From: Bacteroidales bacterium
GTDB lineage: Bacteria; Bacteroidota; Bacteroidia; Bacteroidales; VadinHA17
Direction of reading: 5' to 3'
DNA: 46,919 nucleotides
Assembly: GCA_015712185.1 (NCBI GenBank)
Contig: JADDYF010000459.1
Location: 1 to 46,919 of the forward strand
Numbering within the stretch: position 1 is the stretch's first letter; each line of letters opens with the position of its first letter. This document shows positions 8,004-16,974 of the stretch, piece by piece. A program made the position numbers and the translations under genes. The notes beneath the pieces are model-generated. The model did no database searches, was not told where the DNA came from, and saw nothing but the letters and a program-made list of their open reading frames with translations.

Positions 8004-9668
8004 ATGCTGGTAAAACTGTTCGTTCAAAACTATGCGCTTATCAAAGATCTGGATTTCCAGCTTGAGAACGGACTGACAATCATTACAGGTGAAACAGGGG
8101 CAGGCAAATCCATTCTCCTCGGCGCCCTGTCGCTGATCCTGGGAACAAGAGCCGACACTTCAGTACTCCTTGAGAAAAATGAGAAATGTATTGTTGAAGG
8201 TACTTTCAGAATCGAAGACTATGATCTTTCAGAGTTCTTTACTTCCAATGAACTTGATTATGAGCCTGCCACAATACTGAGACGCGAAATAAATCCGGCC
8301 GGCAAATCGCGTGCATTCATTAATGATACACCGGTGACTATCAATCTGTTAAAGGAACTGGGCAGCAAGCTGATAGATATCCATTCACAGCATCAGACGC
8401 TTATGCTGAGCGATAATTCCTTCCAGCTGAACGTAATTGATTCCTTTGCCGGAACAACAAAACTGACAGGTGAGTACACAACAGCATACAGTAATTACCG
8501 GAAACTTAAAAAAGAGTACTTCGAAATAAAGGAAAAAGCAGACAGGAACACGGCGGATCTTGAATATTACCAGTTCCAGCTGAATCAGCTTGAGGAAGCC
8601 AGGCTCGTCAGGGGCGAACAGGAAGAGCTCGAGAAAGAACAGGAGATCCTGAGCCACGCAGAAGAAATAAAAGCTGCGCTGGAAAACTCTGCCGGCCTTT
8701 TTACCTCAGATAGTATCTCAATACTGTCGATGATGAAAGAGGTTAAAGTGAACCTGGGGAAAATACGGAGCTTTATGCCTGATATTGAAAATATTCTCGC
8801 AAGAGCTGATTCATCATATATTGAGCTGAATGACCTTGCGGGGGAAGTAGAGAAGCTTGCTGCATCAATTGAAGCTGACCCAAAACGCCTTATACATATC
8901 AATGACAGACTTGACAACATCTATACCCTGATACAGAAACACAGGGTTGGGAATCTTGACGAACTGATTGACAAGAAAGAAGAAATCAAAAGCCTTATCA
9001 GATCGATAGTAACGAGCGATGACCGGATGGCTGAGCTTGAATCATTACTTGAAGGAGAGACTGACAGGTTAAGAAAAATATCCGGAGAGCTTTCGGCCAG
9101 AAGGTCAGAAATAATTTCTGATATGGAGAGAAAAATTACCGAATCACTCAAACAGCTGGGTATGCCCAATGCCCGGTTTAAAATATCTTTCATCCAGGTT
9201 AAGGAGTTTACACCGGCAGGAATTGATCATGCAGAGTTCCTGTTCTCGGCAAACAAGCAAGTGGCGCCCGAGAACCTTGCCAGGATTGCTTCGGGTGGTG
9301 AATTGTCGAGGGTAATGCTGAGCCTGAAATCGTTCCTGACCAAAAACCGTAACCTTCCTACAATAATTTTCGACGAGATAGATGCAGGCGTCTCAGGTGA
9401 GATAGCCGATAAGGTAGGGCAAATACTTGCTGGCATGGGAAAATACATGCAGGTGGTTAATATCACTCATCTTCCTCAGGTGGCATCGCGGGGCAGGAAG
9501 CACTATCATGTTTATAAAGACGAGTCCGGTGATACAACAATAACCCGGATAAAATTGTTATCATCAGACGAAAGAGTGATGGAGGTGGCAAGATTACTCA
9601 GCGGAAGCGAAGTTACAGCAACAGCAATCAGGAATGCAAAGGAACTTATTAAATCTGCAGAAAACTAA
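8004..9668 (+). CDS. recN: DNA repair protein RecN
   Basis: RecN is an SMC-like ATPase acting early in double-strand break repair. The Walker A motif GETGAGKS lies near residue 30. IDIHSQHQTLML follows, then a long coiled-coil central region rich in Lys/Glu (about 155-360). The ABC signature ASGGELSRVMLSLK and Walker B TIIFDEIDAGVSGE are near the C-terminus, with a final switch ITHLPQVASRG. The length of 554 fits the family. It starts nine bases after the DUF4835 gene and ends the conserved block; fabI downstream has its own promoter-like box. Confidence 0.96.
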   Translation: MLVKLFVQNYALIKDLDFQLENGLTIITGETGAGKSILLGALSLILGTRADTSVLLEKNEKCIVEGTFRIEDYDLSEFFTSNELDYEPATILRREINPAGKSRAFINDTPVTINLLKELGSKLIDIHSQHQTLMLSDNSFQLNVIDSFAGTTKLTGEYTTAYSNYRKLKKEYFEIKEKADRNTADLEYYQFQLNQLEEARLVRGEQEELEKEQEILSHAEEIKAALENSAGLFTSDSISILSMMKEVKVNLGKIRSFMPDIENILARADSSYIELNDLAGEVEKLAASIEADPKRLIHINDRLDNIYTLIQKHRVGNLDELIDKKEEIKSLIRSIVTSDDRMAELESLLEGETDRLRKISGELSARRSEIISDMERKITESLKQLGMPNARFKISFIQVKEFTPAGIDHAEFLFSANKQVAPENLARIASGGELSRVMLSLKSFLTKNRNLPTIIFDEIDAGVSGEIADKVGQILAGMGKYMQVVNITHLPQVASRGRKHYHVYKDESGDTTITRIKLLSSDERVMEVARLLSGSEVTATAIRNAKELIKSAEN

Positions 9669-9677
9669 ATAACCTGA

Positions 9678-9685
9678 TATTTTTG
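9678..9685 (+). promoter_or_regulatory. Bacteroidota -7 box for fabI
   Basis: TATTTTTG fits TAnnTTTG and lies in the recN-fabI gap, 40 bases before the fabI ATG. Confidence 0.45.
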
Positions 9686-9725
9686 GTTTAAAAGATTATT
9701 GGTATAAAATTCAACCGGAGTATTA

Positions 9726-10556
9726 ATGGAGGGATTGCTTTTAAAAGGTAAAAAGGGCATAATCTTCGGAGCCCTGAACGACAAATCAATAGCATGGCAG
9801 GTTGCCCTGAAAGTATGGAAGCATGGAGCCCAGCTGGTTCTCACAAATTCACCCGTAGCTGTCAGAATGGGAACTATTCGCGAACTGGCTGATATTACCG
9901 GAAGTCCTGTCATTGCTGCGGATGCCACAAAAATGGAAGATATTGAGAAACTGCTTCTGGAGAGCATGAGGATCTTCGGCGGCCAGTTCGATTTTATCCT
10001 TCATTCCATAGGTATGTCTCCCAATGTACGAAAAGACATTCCCTATGAGCAGACCAGCTACGAAAACATGCTGAAGACCTTCGACATATCTGCACTCAGT
10101 TTTCACAGAATTCTTCAAACGGCATATAAGCTCGATGCAATAAAGGAATGGGGTTCGGTAGTTGCATTGTCGTACGTTGCCGCACAACGTACGCTGACAG
10201 GGTACAACGACATGGGTGATGCAAAAGCATTGCTTGAATCAATAGCCCGGAGCTTCGGGTATATCTACGGACGAGACCGGCATGTCAGGATCAACACTGT
10301 TTCACAGTCGCCGACTCTCACCACTGCCGGCGCCGGTATACATGGCGTTGATTCGCTGCTTGACTTCTCAGAACGGATGTCACCGCTTGGAAATGCCACC
10401 GCCGAGGAATGCGCCGAATACTGTGTGACTCTGTTCTCTGATCTTACAAGAAAAGTGACAATGCAGAACCTGTACCATGACGGCGGATTCTCGAGCATGG
10501 GTATGAGTCTCAAAGCCATCGAGCAGTACAGGAAAAGCTTCGAGGATTGCGACTGA
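9726..10556 (+). CDS. fabI: enoyl-[acyl-carrier-protein] reductase, FabI type
   Basis: FabI catalyses the last step of each fatty-acid elongation cycle, reducing trans-2-enoyl-ACP with NAD(P)H. The cofactor loop GIIFGALNDKSIAWQVA is the divergent short-chain dehydrogenase motif of FabI. The catalytic segment YNDMGDAKALLE carries the Tyr and Lys of the Y-x6-K motif, and RINTVSQSPTLTTAG is the usual substrate-loop region. The length of 276 is normal. It has its own promoter-like box after recN. Confidence 0.92.
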   Translation: MEGLLLKGKKGIIFGALNDKSIAWQVALKVWKHGAQLVLTNSPVAVRMGTIRELADITGSPVIAADATKMEDIEKLLLESMRIFGGQFDFILHSIGMSPNVRKDIPYEQTSYENMLKTFDISALSFHRILQTAYKLDAIKEWGSVVALSYVAAQRTLTGYNDMGDAKALLESIARSFGYIYGRDRHVRINTVSQSPTLTTAGAGIHGVDSLLDFSERMSPLGNATAEECAEYCVTLFSDLTRKVTMQNLYHDGGFSSMGMSLKAIEQYRKSFEDCD

Positions 10557-10595
10557 GATAACCTCATACATTTCTGTCAGGTTTTAATAATTGCT

Positions 10596-10603
10596 ACCTT
10601 AGA
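10596..10603 (+). promoter_or_regulatory. TAnnTTAG-type -7 box upstream of hutI
   Basis: TACCTTAG lies 25 bases before the hutI ATG. It differs from the usual TAnnTTTG at the seventh position, as do the boxes in front of both susC genes. Confidence 0.4.
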
Positions 10604-10627
10604 ACCCTGTTTTGGCGTAACTCACAC

Positions 10628-11932
10628 ATGGGATTGCTCATCAAAAATATCCGCTGCCTGGTTCAGACGGAAGAGAATCCGGTACTTAAGATCTGCGGAA
10701 AGGAGATGTCGGATCTGAATACCCTATCTGATGCCTTTCTGCTGATGAGTAATGGCAAGATCGAGGACTTTGGCAGGATGGATGATCTTAATGCCGGAAC
10801 AGTGTCGTTGCCCGGTTCTGGTTATGAGGAGATTGATGCGACTGGCAGGCTGGTATTCCCATCTTTCTGCGATCCGCATACCCATCTTGTATTTGCCGGA
10901 AGCAGGGAAAAGGAATTTACTGATAAGATCAGGGGTTTATCCTATGAGGAAATAGCAAAAAGAGGCGGAGGCATATTAAATTCCGCCAGGCTGCTGCGGA
11001 AGACATCAGAAGATGAACTGTTTGAGCAGTCTGCAGTGCGTGTGAATGAGATAATCAGCCAGGGTACGGGAGCTGTTGAGATTAAAAGCGGGTATGGTCT
11101 CACCACAGCCGACGAGATCAAGATGCTGAGGGTGATAAGAAGGATCAGGGAAACATTTGATATTGAGGTCAGGTCAACCTTCCTCGGTGCTCATGCGGTT
11201 CCTGATGAATATAGGGGTAAACCAGGCAGCAACGTGGGGAAATACGTTGGACAATACGTTGAACAATACGTTGAACAATACGTTGATCTGGTGATTAACG
11301 AAATGATCCCCCTGGTTGCATCCGAACAGCTGGCTGATTATATTGATGTATTCTGTGACAGGGGATTCTTTACAGCCGAAGAAACGGAAAGAATAGTGAT
11401 GGCCGGGCTCAAATATGGCCTTATTCCGAAGCTTCATGCTAACGAGCTGGATTATTCCGGAGGTGTCCAGGTCGGTGTGAAATATGGGGCGCTTTCGGTT
11501 GATCATCTCGAATGTACGGGCGATGCTGAAATTGAAGCGCTCCTGGGATCGCAAACAATGCCGACCCTTCTCCCCGGTTCGGCATTTTTTCTCGGTCTTC
11601 CCGATCCCCCTGCCAGGAAGATGATTGATTCAGGCCTGCCGGTGGCTCTGGCTTCCGATTACAATCCGGGGTCATCGCCATCAGGGAACATGAAGCTGAT
11701 AATGTCACTCGGCTGCATAAGGCTGAAAATGCTGCCTGAGGAGGTGATCAATGCCGTTACGATAAATGCTGCTTATGCCATGGGACTTTCGGAAACACAT
11801 GGATCGATTGCACGCGGAAAAGTAGCGAATGTATTCATTACCAGGGAAATGTCTTCATATGAGTATATGCCGTATGCATTTGGAAGCGACCTGATCGAAA
11901 CTGTAATTCTAAAAGGAAAAGTACTTGTTTAA
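10628..11932 (+). CDS. hutI: imidazolonepropionase
   Basis: HutI opens the ring of 4-imidazolone-5-propionate to give N-formimino-L-glutamate in histidine degradation. The amidohydrolase metal site starts with DPHTHLVFAGSR, followed by the GAHAVPDEY segment, KLHANELDYSGG, DHLECTG and ASDYNPGSSPSGN, all typical of HutI. At 434 residues it is slightly longer than usual. The excess is largely a tandem insertion GKYVGQYVEQYVEQYVDL encoded by four 12-bp repeats (11241-11288), between the AHAVP loop and VINEMIP. The next gene, the fused ftcD, performs the following steps of the pathway. Confidence 0.95.
   Translation: MGLLIKNIRCLVQTEENPVLKICGKEMSDLNTLSDAFLLMSNGKIEDFGRMDDLNAGTVSLPGSGYEEIDATGRLVFPSFCDPHTHLVFAGSREKEFTDKIRGLSYEEIAKRGGGILNSARLLRKTSEDELFEQSAVRVNEIISQGTGAVEIKSGYGLTTADEIKMLRVIRRIRETFDIEVRSTFLGAHAVPDEYRGKPGSNVGKYVGQYVEQYVEQYVDLVINEMIPLVASEQLADYIDVFCDRGFFTAEETERIVMAGLKYGLIPKLHANELDYSGGVQVGVKYGALSVDHLECTGDAEIEALLGSQTMPTLLPGSAFFLGLPDPPARKMIDSGLPVALASDYNPGSSPSGNMKLIMSLGCIRLKMLPEEVINAVTINAAYAMGLSETHGSIARGKVANVFITREMSSYEYMPYAFGSDLIETVILKGKVLV
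11241..11288 (+). repeat. 12-bp tandem repeat inside hutI
   Basis: Four consecutive copies of AATACGTTGRAC (the last one diverging at its end) encode the in-frame series YVGQ-YVEQ-YVEQ-YVDL. Because the unit is a multiple of three, copy-number change would lengthen or shorten the protein without a frameshift. Confidence 0.85.
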
Positions 11933-11937
11933 GATTT

Positions 11938-12025
11938 AACCATAAAGAACTCAAAGTCCGAACAAAGAGCACAAGGTATTTCCTAAGTATTCCTTTGTGA
12001 TTTACCTTTGTGCTCTTAGTGGTTA
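11938..12025 (+). repeat. imperfect palindromic repeat of the CCTTTGTG/GTGGTTAA family, copy 1
   Basis: The left arm AACCATAAAG...GAGCACAAGGTA and the right arm TACCTTTGTGCTCTTAGTGGTT are inverted relative to one another and flank a short A/T-rich centre. The repeat fills most of the hutI-ftcD gap. A second, differently arranged member lies at 24465-24541 after the second susD. It would form a hairpin in RNA, but there is no clear T tract for termination. Confidence 0.6.
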
Positions 12026-12065
12026 AACAATATTTGTAAAATGTCATTCCCGGTGTTTTAAACCT

Positions 12066-13760
12066 ATGTTGAAGAAGATCATAGAATGTGTCCCGAATTT
12101 CAGTGAAGGCAGAGATTTGACCGTCATCAGGCAGATCACCGATGCTATTGAATCTGTGGGTGGTGTGAAACTGCTTGATGTTGATCCCGGAAAGGACACA
12201 AACCGTACTGTGGTGACTTTTACGGGTGAACCCGAAGCAGTGTCGGAAGCCGCTTTCCGCGCTGTAAGGAAAGCTTCGGAGGTGATAGATATGTCGAAGC
12301 ACCGTGGGAAACATCCCCGGATGGGTGCCACCGATGTATGCCCGTTTATCCCGGTTGCAGGCATTACCATGGATGAAACTATAGCTGTTGCCAGGAAAGT
12401 AGCGGAAAGGATTGGACAGGAGCTCGGAATACCCGTTTATTGTTATGAGAGTGCCGCGTTTGAGGAGAAGCGCAGGAACCTTGCAAATTGCAGGGCAGGA
12501 GAGTATGAGGGTCTTGAAAGAAAGCTTCAGGATCCTGAATGGAAGCCCGATTACGGACCGCCTCTCTTCAACAGGAAGTCAGGTGCTACAGCCGTGGGTG
12601 CCAGGGATTTCCTGGTTGCCTTCAATATAAACCTGAACACTACATCAACACGGAGGGCAAATGCAATCGCATTTGACGTAAGGGAGAAGGGGAGGGAGAT
12701 CGTAAATGACAAGGGTGAAGCTGCGACAATCCCCGGGACGCTTAAAAGTGTGAAGGCAATCGGCTGGTATATTGAAGAGTATGGAATTGCCCAGATCTCG
12801 ATGAATCTGACAGACATTTCAGTCACTCCTGTCCATATTGCATTTGATGAGGTGTGCAGGAAGGCGGATGCCCGGGGCATAAGGGTGACAGGTTCGGAGC
12901 TTGTCGGACTTATACCTCTTAAGGCTATGCTTGATGCCGGGAAGTATTACCTTGAAAAACAGCAACGGTCTGTCGGGGTATCCGATGACGAGCTTATCAG
13001 GATAGCTGTCATATCAATGGGTATGAATCAGCTGCAGCCATTCAAACCGGATGAGAAAATAATTGAATACGTTATGGAAGAAAAAAATCAGCGGAAGCTT
13101 ATTGCAATGAGTCTGAAAGGATTCATGAATGAAACCGCCTCTGAGTCCCCGGCGCCGGGAGGAGGTTCAGTAGCATCATATATGGGGGCGCTGGGTGTGG
13201 CACTCGGTACTATGGTGGCTAACCTCTCGAGCCATAAAAAAGGGTGGGACAGCAGGTGGAAGGAATTCTCCGACTGGGCTGTAAAGGGAAAAGAGATACA
13301 GAACAGGCTTCTTGAACTTGTTGATGAGGATACTGAGGCATTTAATATGATAATAGCATCCGGCAGGCTGCCGAAATCTACTGATGAAGAGAAAAAGACC
13401 CGGTACGATGCTGTCCAGGTCGCAATAAGAAACGCTATCATGGTACCTTACACGGTAATGGAAACAGCTTATAAAGGATTTGAAATTGTGCGGGAAATGG
13501 TGGAGACAGGCAATCCATCATCGGTTACTGATGCGGCTACAGGAGCCATAGCCCTGCGTTCGTGCATAAGGGGAGCTTTTCTGAACGTAAAGATTAACTC
13601 CGGGAGCCTTGAGGATAAGGCTTTTGTCAAAAAACTTTTGAAGAAAGGCCAGGATATTGAGACAAAAGCATGCCTCGAGGAGGAAGCAATCCTGAAAATG
13701 GTTGATTCAGAGATATTAAAACAGCAGAAAAGACTCCGGAAAGTCAAAAAAAGTGGCTGA
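12066..13760 (+). CDS. ftcD: fused glutamate formimidoyltransferase / formimidoyltetrahydrofolate cyclodeaminase
   Basis: The protein transfers the formimino group of formiminoglutamate to tetrahydrofolate and then releases ammonia to give methenyl-THF, feeding one-carbon metabolism. The transferase part (about residues 1-330) starts IIECVPNFSEGRD and includes SKHRGKHPRMGATDVCPF, which carries the catalytic His region. The cyclodeaminase part (about 350-560) has SPAPGGGSVASYMGALGVAL and an all-helical fold. At 564 residues it has the two-domain architecture of vertebrate FTCD, whereas some Bacteroides encode the activities separately. It follows hutI after a palindromic repeat; hutH and hutU are not in the window. 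Confidence 0.93.
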   Translation: MLKKIIECVPNFSEGRDLTVIRQITDAIESVGGVKLLDVDPGKDTNRTVVTFTGEPEAVSEAAFRAVRKASEVIDMSKHRGKHPRMGATDVCPFIPVAGITMDETIAVARKVAERIGQELGIPVYCYESAAFEEKRRNLANCRAGEYEGLERKLQDPEWKPDYGPPLFNRKSGATAVGARDFLVAFNINLNTTSTRRANAIAFDVREKGREIVNDKGEAATIPGTLKSVKAIGWYIEEYGIAQISMNLTDISVTPVHIAFDEVCRKADARGIRVTGSELVGLIPLKAMLDAGKYYLEKQQRSVGVSDDELIRIAVISMGMNQLQPFKPDEKIIEYVMEEKNQRKLIAMSLKGFMNETASESPAPGGGSVASYMGALGVALGTMVANLSSHKKGWDSRWKEFSDWAVKGKEIQNRLLELVDEDTEAFNMIIASGRLPKSTDEEKKTRYDAVQVAIRNAIMVPYTVMETAYKGFEIVREMVETGNPSSVTDAATGAIALRSCIRGAFLNVKINSGSLEDKAFVKKLLKKGQDIETKACLEEEAILKMVDSEILKQQKRLRKVKKSG

Positions 13761-13764
13761 TAAA

Positions 13765-13794
13765 TTTGTCAATTCAAATAAATAGATATCTTAG
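13765..13794 (+). promoter_or_regulatory. promoter of the first susC (TTTG - N18 - TATCTTAG)
   Basis: TTTG at 13765-13768 and TATCTTAG at 13787-13794 are spaced as expected for a Bacteroidota -33/-7 promoter. The -7 box has TTAG rather than TTTG. The motif TATTAACCTAA (13809-13819) follows in the leader and recurs in the second susC leader. Confidence 0.5.
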
Positions 13795-13832
13795 CACCGC
13801 GATTATTCTATTAACCTAAACCATTTCTATTT

Positions 13833-16800
13833 ATGAAAAGAATCCTATTGTTTCTTTCACTGATGCTGATAACAGGTTCGCTTGTTATAGCTCAGACAGT
13901 GCTTATTTCGGGGACTGTGACAGGTTCTGAAGACGGCCTGCCTCTGCCCGGGGTTAACATCACTGTTAAGGGAACGACGGTCGGAGCTATCACGGGTGCA
14001 GATGGTAAATATACACTGTCAGCGCCTGCCGGTTCGCAAGCCCTTATTTTCAGCTTTATCGGCTTCGTCACGCAGGAGGTTCCCATCCAGAGCAGAACTA
14101 CAATTAATGTGGTTCTGCGGCAGGACCTTTACAACATAGAGGAAGTCGTTGTTGTTGCATACGGTACCCAGCAAAAGCGGGATATTACCGGTGCTGTGTC
14201 ATCTGTAAAAGGCGATGCCATAAAAGCCGTACCTGTTCAGAGCTTCGACCAGGCTCTCCAGGGTAAGGCTGCCGGTGTGTCAATTACACTGCCAAATGGC
14301 GTTCTCAACAACGTACCGGTTATCCGGATCAGGGGATTTAATTCAATATCCGGTAGTTCTTATCCGCTGATTGTTGTTGATGGTATTCCGATTGCCACAG
14401 GAAACTTCGGAGGCAACGCAATAACAAATGCACTTGCAGATATCAATCCTGCTGATATCCAGTCCATGGATATTCTGAAAGATGCTTCCGCAACAGCTCT
14501 TTACGGATCGCGTGCCGCCAACGGTGTGATCATTATTACAACCAAACGCGGTACAGGTGCAAGGACAAAGGTAACCTATGACGGTAACGTCGGTCTGACA
14601 CAGCCTTATCACCTGTTTGAAATGATGAATGCTGCCCAGTATATCGAGCATAAAAACAAAGCATGGCAAAACCTGCTCGGTGCAACAGCTCCTCAGCTTT
14701 CATTCGTAAATGATGAAAACGGTGATCCCATAGATACCAGGTGGGCTGATTATGTTTATCAGACCGGTTTTCAGCATAACCATACGCTATCTTTTTCAGG
14801 TTCCACACCTTCAACCAGCTACTTCCTGTCAGCAGGATATACCGACCAGGAAGGTATGGTAAAGAAAAACTTCTATGAAAGAAAGAATGCAAGGATAAAT
14901 CTCGATCACAAATTAAACAAGTATGTTACGCTGAATGCAAATATTGCATACACACTCGGATATACTGAAGCGCCTAATACCGGGGCATCATTTGCCACAG
15001 CCGGTGCCGCACGCCTTGCGTTCGTATTGCCTCCCAATCTTGGTCCTTACAAGAATGACGGGAGCGGTGACTATAATATTGAAGGTTCTGCGATCGGAAG
15101 GATGGGACAACCTTTCCCGAATCTCGGATACTATAACCCGGTCGCAATTTTTAACCTTAATAAATTCACCACATCAACCGACAGGCTTCTGACGACACTG
15201 AGCGCCAGCGTTGAACCTATTAAGGGACTTGTTCTGAAAACGCAATATGGTATTGATTACCTGAATTCAGAAACGACAACCTTCCAGTCTCCTGTAACAG
15301 GTGACAGCTACGGGTCGAATGGTTTTGCCGGTAACGGCTATACAAAATTCAAAAGGTGGACATGGACAAATACTGCCAATTATAACCTGGTCCTCAGGGA
15401 AAAATTCAATATCGGACTGCTTGCCGGTGCTGAGGAACAGTACACTACCAGTGTATCCTGGTCGGGAAGCAAGACCAATGTCGCTGACCCCTTCTTTAAG
15501 GTTTACCAGGGAACATGGGTTACTGCCGGTATGGGTGGCGGCGGAATAGGTGAGAACTATTTCATATCCTATTTCGGTCGTGCCAGCTTCAACTATAACA
15601 GGAAATACTATGTTGAAGGAAGTATCCGCCGTGACGGATTCTCAGGCCTGGCAGCAGGTAATAAATTTGGTACATTTGGCGGTGCATCAGTAATGTGGAA
15701 TGCATCCAACGAGCAGTTTATTTCCAACACACTGGGTTCAATCTTCTCAGATATCCGTCTCAAAGCAAGTTACGGACGTGTAGGCAACATTTCAGCTGTT
15801 GGGGACTTCAGCTCATTGTTCCTGTATGGTGCAGGTGTGTATGGTGCAGTACCGACTCTTACATTCAACCAGGCTGGTAATGCAGACCTGCAATGGGAAA
15901 CAAGCGACAAGTATGATGTAGGGCTCAGCTTTGGTCTTTTGAATGACAAGATACAGGCCGAGATCAACTATTATTACAATGACATTAATGGTCTTGTACT
16001 TAGTGTTCCCCAATCACCATCAAAAGGGATTCCCGGCAACTCAATTCCGGCAAATGTTGGTTCCATGTTTAATACAGGACTTGAACTGACACTGACCAGC
16101 TTTAATTTCTCGACAGCAAAATTCTCATGGACGACAACCCTGAATTTCAGTACACTGAAAAACGAGGTTACCGCTCTTGCTCCTGGCGTAACAGAGATCC
16201 TGGGTATTACCGGCGGTCTTGAAACAACCAACCGTACTGTAGTTGGTAAACCAGTAGGCGGTATACTTGCTGTTGAAACCAGGGGTGTGGATCCGGAAAC
16301 TGGAAGAAGGATCTATCTAAATGCAGCCGGTAAAGAAGTTTTATTCTATTTCGAAAATTCAGGCGCTGAGAGGTGGAAATACAGGGACGGCTCAGGTAAC
16401 GCTCCACAGATCACAACCGCAGCTGATGGTAAGGTAATGGGTTCACCATTACCCAAGTTTTTCGGAGGATTGGATAATAATGTAACATACCAGGGATTTG
16501 ACCTCTCACTTGGTCTGACATATGCATTCGCATTTGATGTTTATTCAGGATCAAAAGCCGGTCTGAGAGACCAGAGATGGTGGAATAACTCTGTTGAGGT
16601 ATATGAAACAGCATGGGAACAGCCAGGTGACATTACAAACATACCAAAGCCGGTTATGAACGATAACATCTCCAACGGTTCATCTTTCCCGATAAGCGAG
16701 AATATTGAACGAGGTGACTACGTGAAAGTAAGAAGCATCTCTGCAGGTTATACTTTCAGGAAACTGCCAACAGTGACCAATATTGAAAGTATAAGATTAT

Positions 16801-16955
16801 ATGCCCAGATTTTTAATGCTTTTGTATTTACGAAATTCTCAGGGTCAGATCCGGAGGTTTCAACAGAAGGTAATTCAAATATTGCTCCGGGAATAGACAG
16901 GAATACTGCTCCGCAGGCAAGAAATTTCACTTTTGGTGCAAGCATTAATTTTTAA
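13833..16955 (+). CDS. SusC/RagA-family TonB-linked outer membrane protein (pair 1)
   Basis: A 1040-residue TonB-dependent transporter of the SusC type, which works with a SusD lipoprotein lid to take up oligomers or peptides across the outer membrane. Order of parts: signal peptide MKRILLFLSLMLITGSLVIA, a carboxypeptidase-D-like regulatory domain (TVLISGTVTGSEDGLPLPGV, about 21-107), the SusC linker EEVVVVAYGTQQKRDITGAV, a plug domain with LKDASATALYGSRAANGVIIITTKRG (about 210-240), and a beta-barrel to the C-terminal Phe (FGASINF). Its SusD partner follows 19 bases downstream. No hydrolase or regulator is adjacent, so the substrate cannot be inferred. Confidence 0.95.
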   Translation: MKRILLFLSLMLITGSLVIAQTVLISGTVTGSEDGLPLPGVNITVKGTTVGAITGADGKYTLSAPAGSQALIFSFIGFVTQEVPIQSRTTINVVLRQDLYNIEEVVVVAYGTQQKRDITGAVSSVKGDAIKAVPVQSFDQALQGKAAGVSITLPNGVLNNVPVIRIRGFNSISGSSYPLIVVDGIPIATGNFGGNAITNALADINPADIQSMDILKDASATALYGSRAANGVIIITTKRGTGARTKVTYDGNVGLTQPYHLFEMMNAAQYIEHKNKAWQNLLGATAPQLSFVNDENGDPIDTRWADYVYQTGFQHNHTLSFSGSTPSTSYFLSAGYTDQEGMVKKNFYERKNARINLDHKLNKYVTLNANIAYTLGYTEAPNTGASFATAGAARLAFVLPPNLGPYKNDGSGDYNIEGSAIGRMGQPFPNLGYYNPVAIFNLNKFTTSTDRLLTTLSASVEPIKGLVLKTQYGIDYLNSETTTFQSPVTGDSYGSNGFAGNGYTKFKRWTWTNTANYNLVLREKFNIGLLAGAEEQYTTSVSWSGSKTNVADPFFKVYQGTWVTAGMGGGGIGENYFISYFGRASFNYNRKYYVEGSIRRDGFSGLAAGNKFGTFGGASVMWNASNEQFISNTLGSIFSDIRLKASYGRVGNISAVGDFSSLFLYGAGVYGAVPTLTFNQAGNADLQWETSDKYDVGLSFGLLNDKIQAEINYYYNDINGLVLSVPQSPSKGIPGNSIPANVGSMFNTGLELTLTSFNFSTAKFSWTTTLNFSTLKNEVTALAPGVTEILGITGGLETTNRTVVGKPVGGILAVETRGVDPETGRRIYLNAAGKEVLFYFENSGAERWKYRDGSGNAPQITTAADGKVMGSPLPKFFGGLDNNVTYQGFDLSLGLTYAFAFDVYSGSKAGLRDQRWWNNSVEVYETAWEQPGDITNIPKPVMNDNISNGSSFPISENIERGDYVKVRSISAGYTFRKLPTVTNIESIRLYAQIFNAFVFTKFSGSDPEVSTEGNSNIAPGIDRNTAPQARNFTFGASINF

Positions 16956-16974
16956 CTGATAAAACAATACAGAG

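Noticed and set aside
11838-12314. 158-residue minus-strand ORF spanning the hutI-ftcD gap
   Set aside because: It runs across the palindromic repeat and two real gene ends; its composition is that of a shadow frame.
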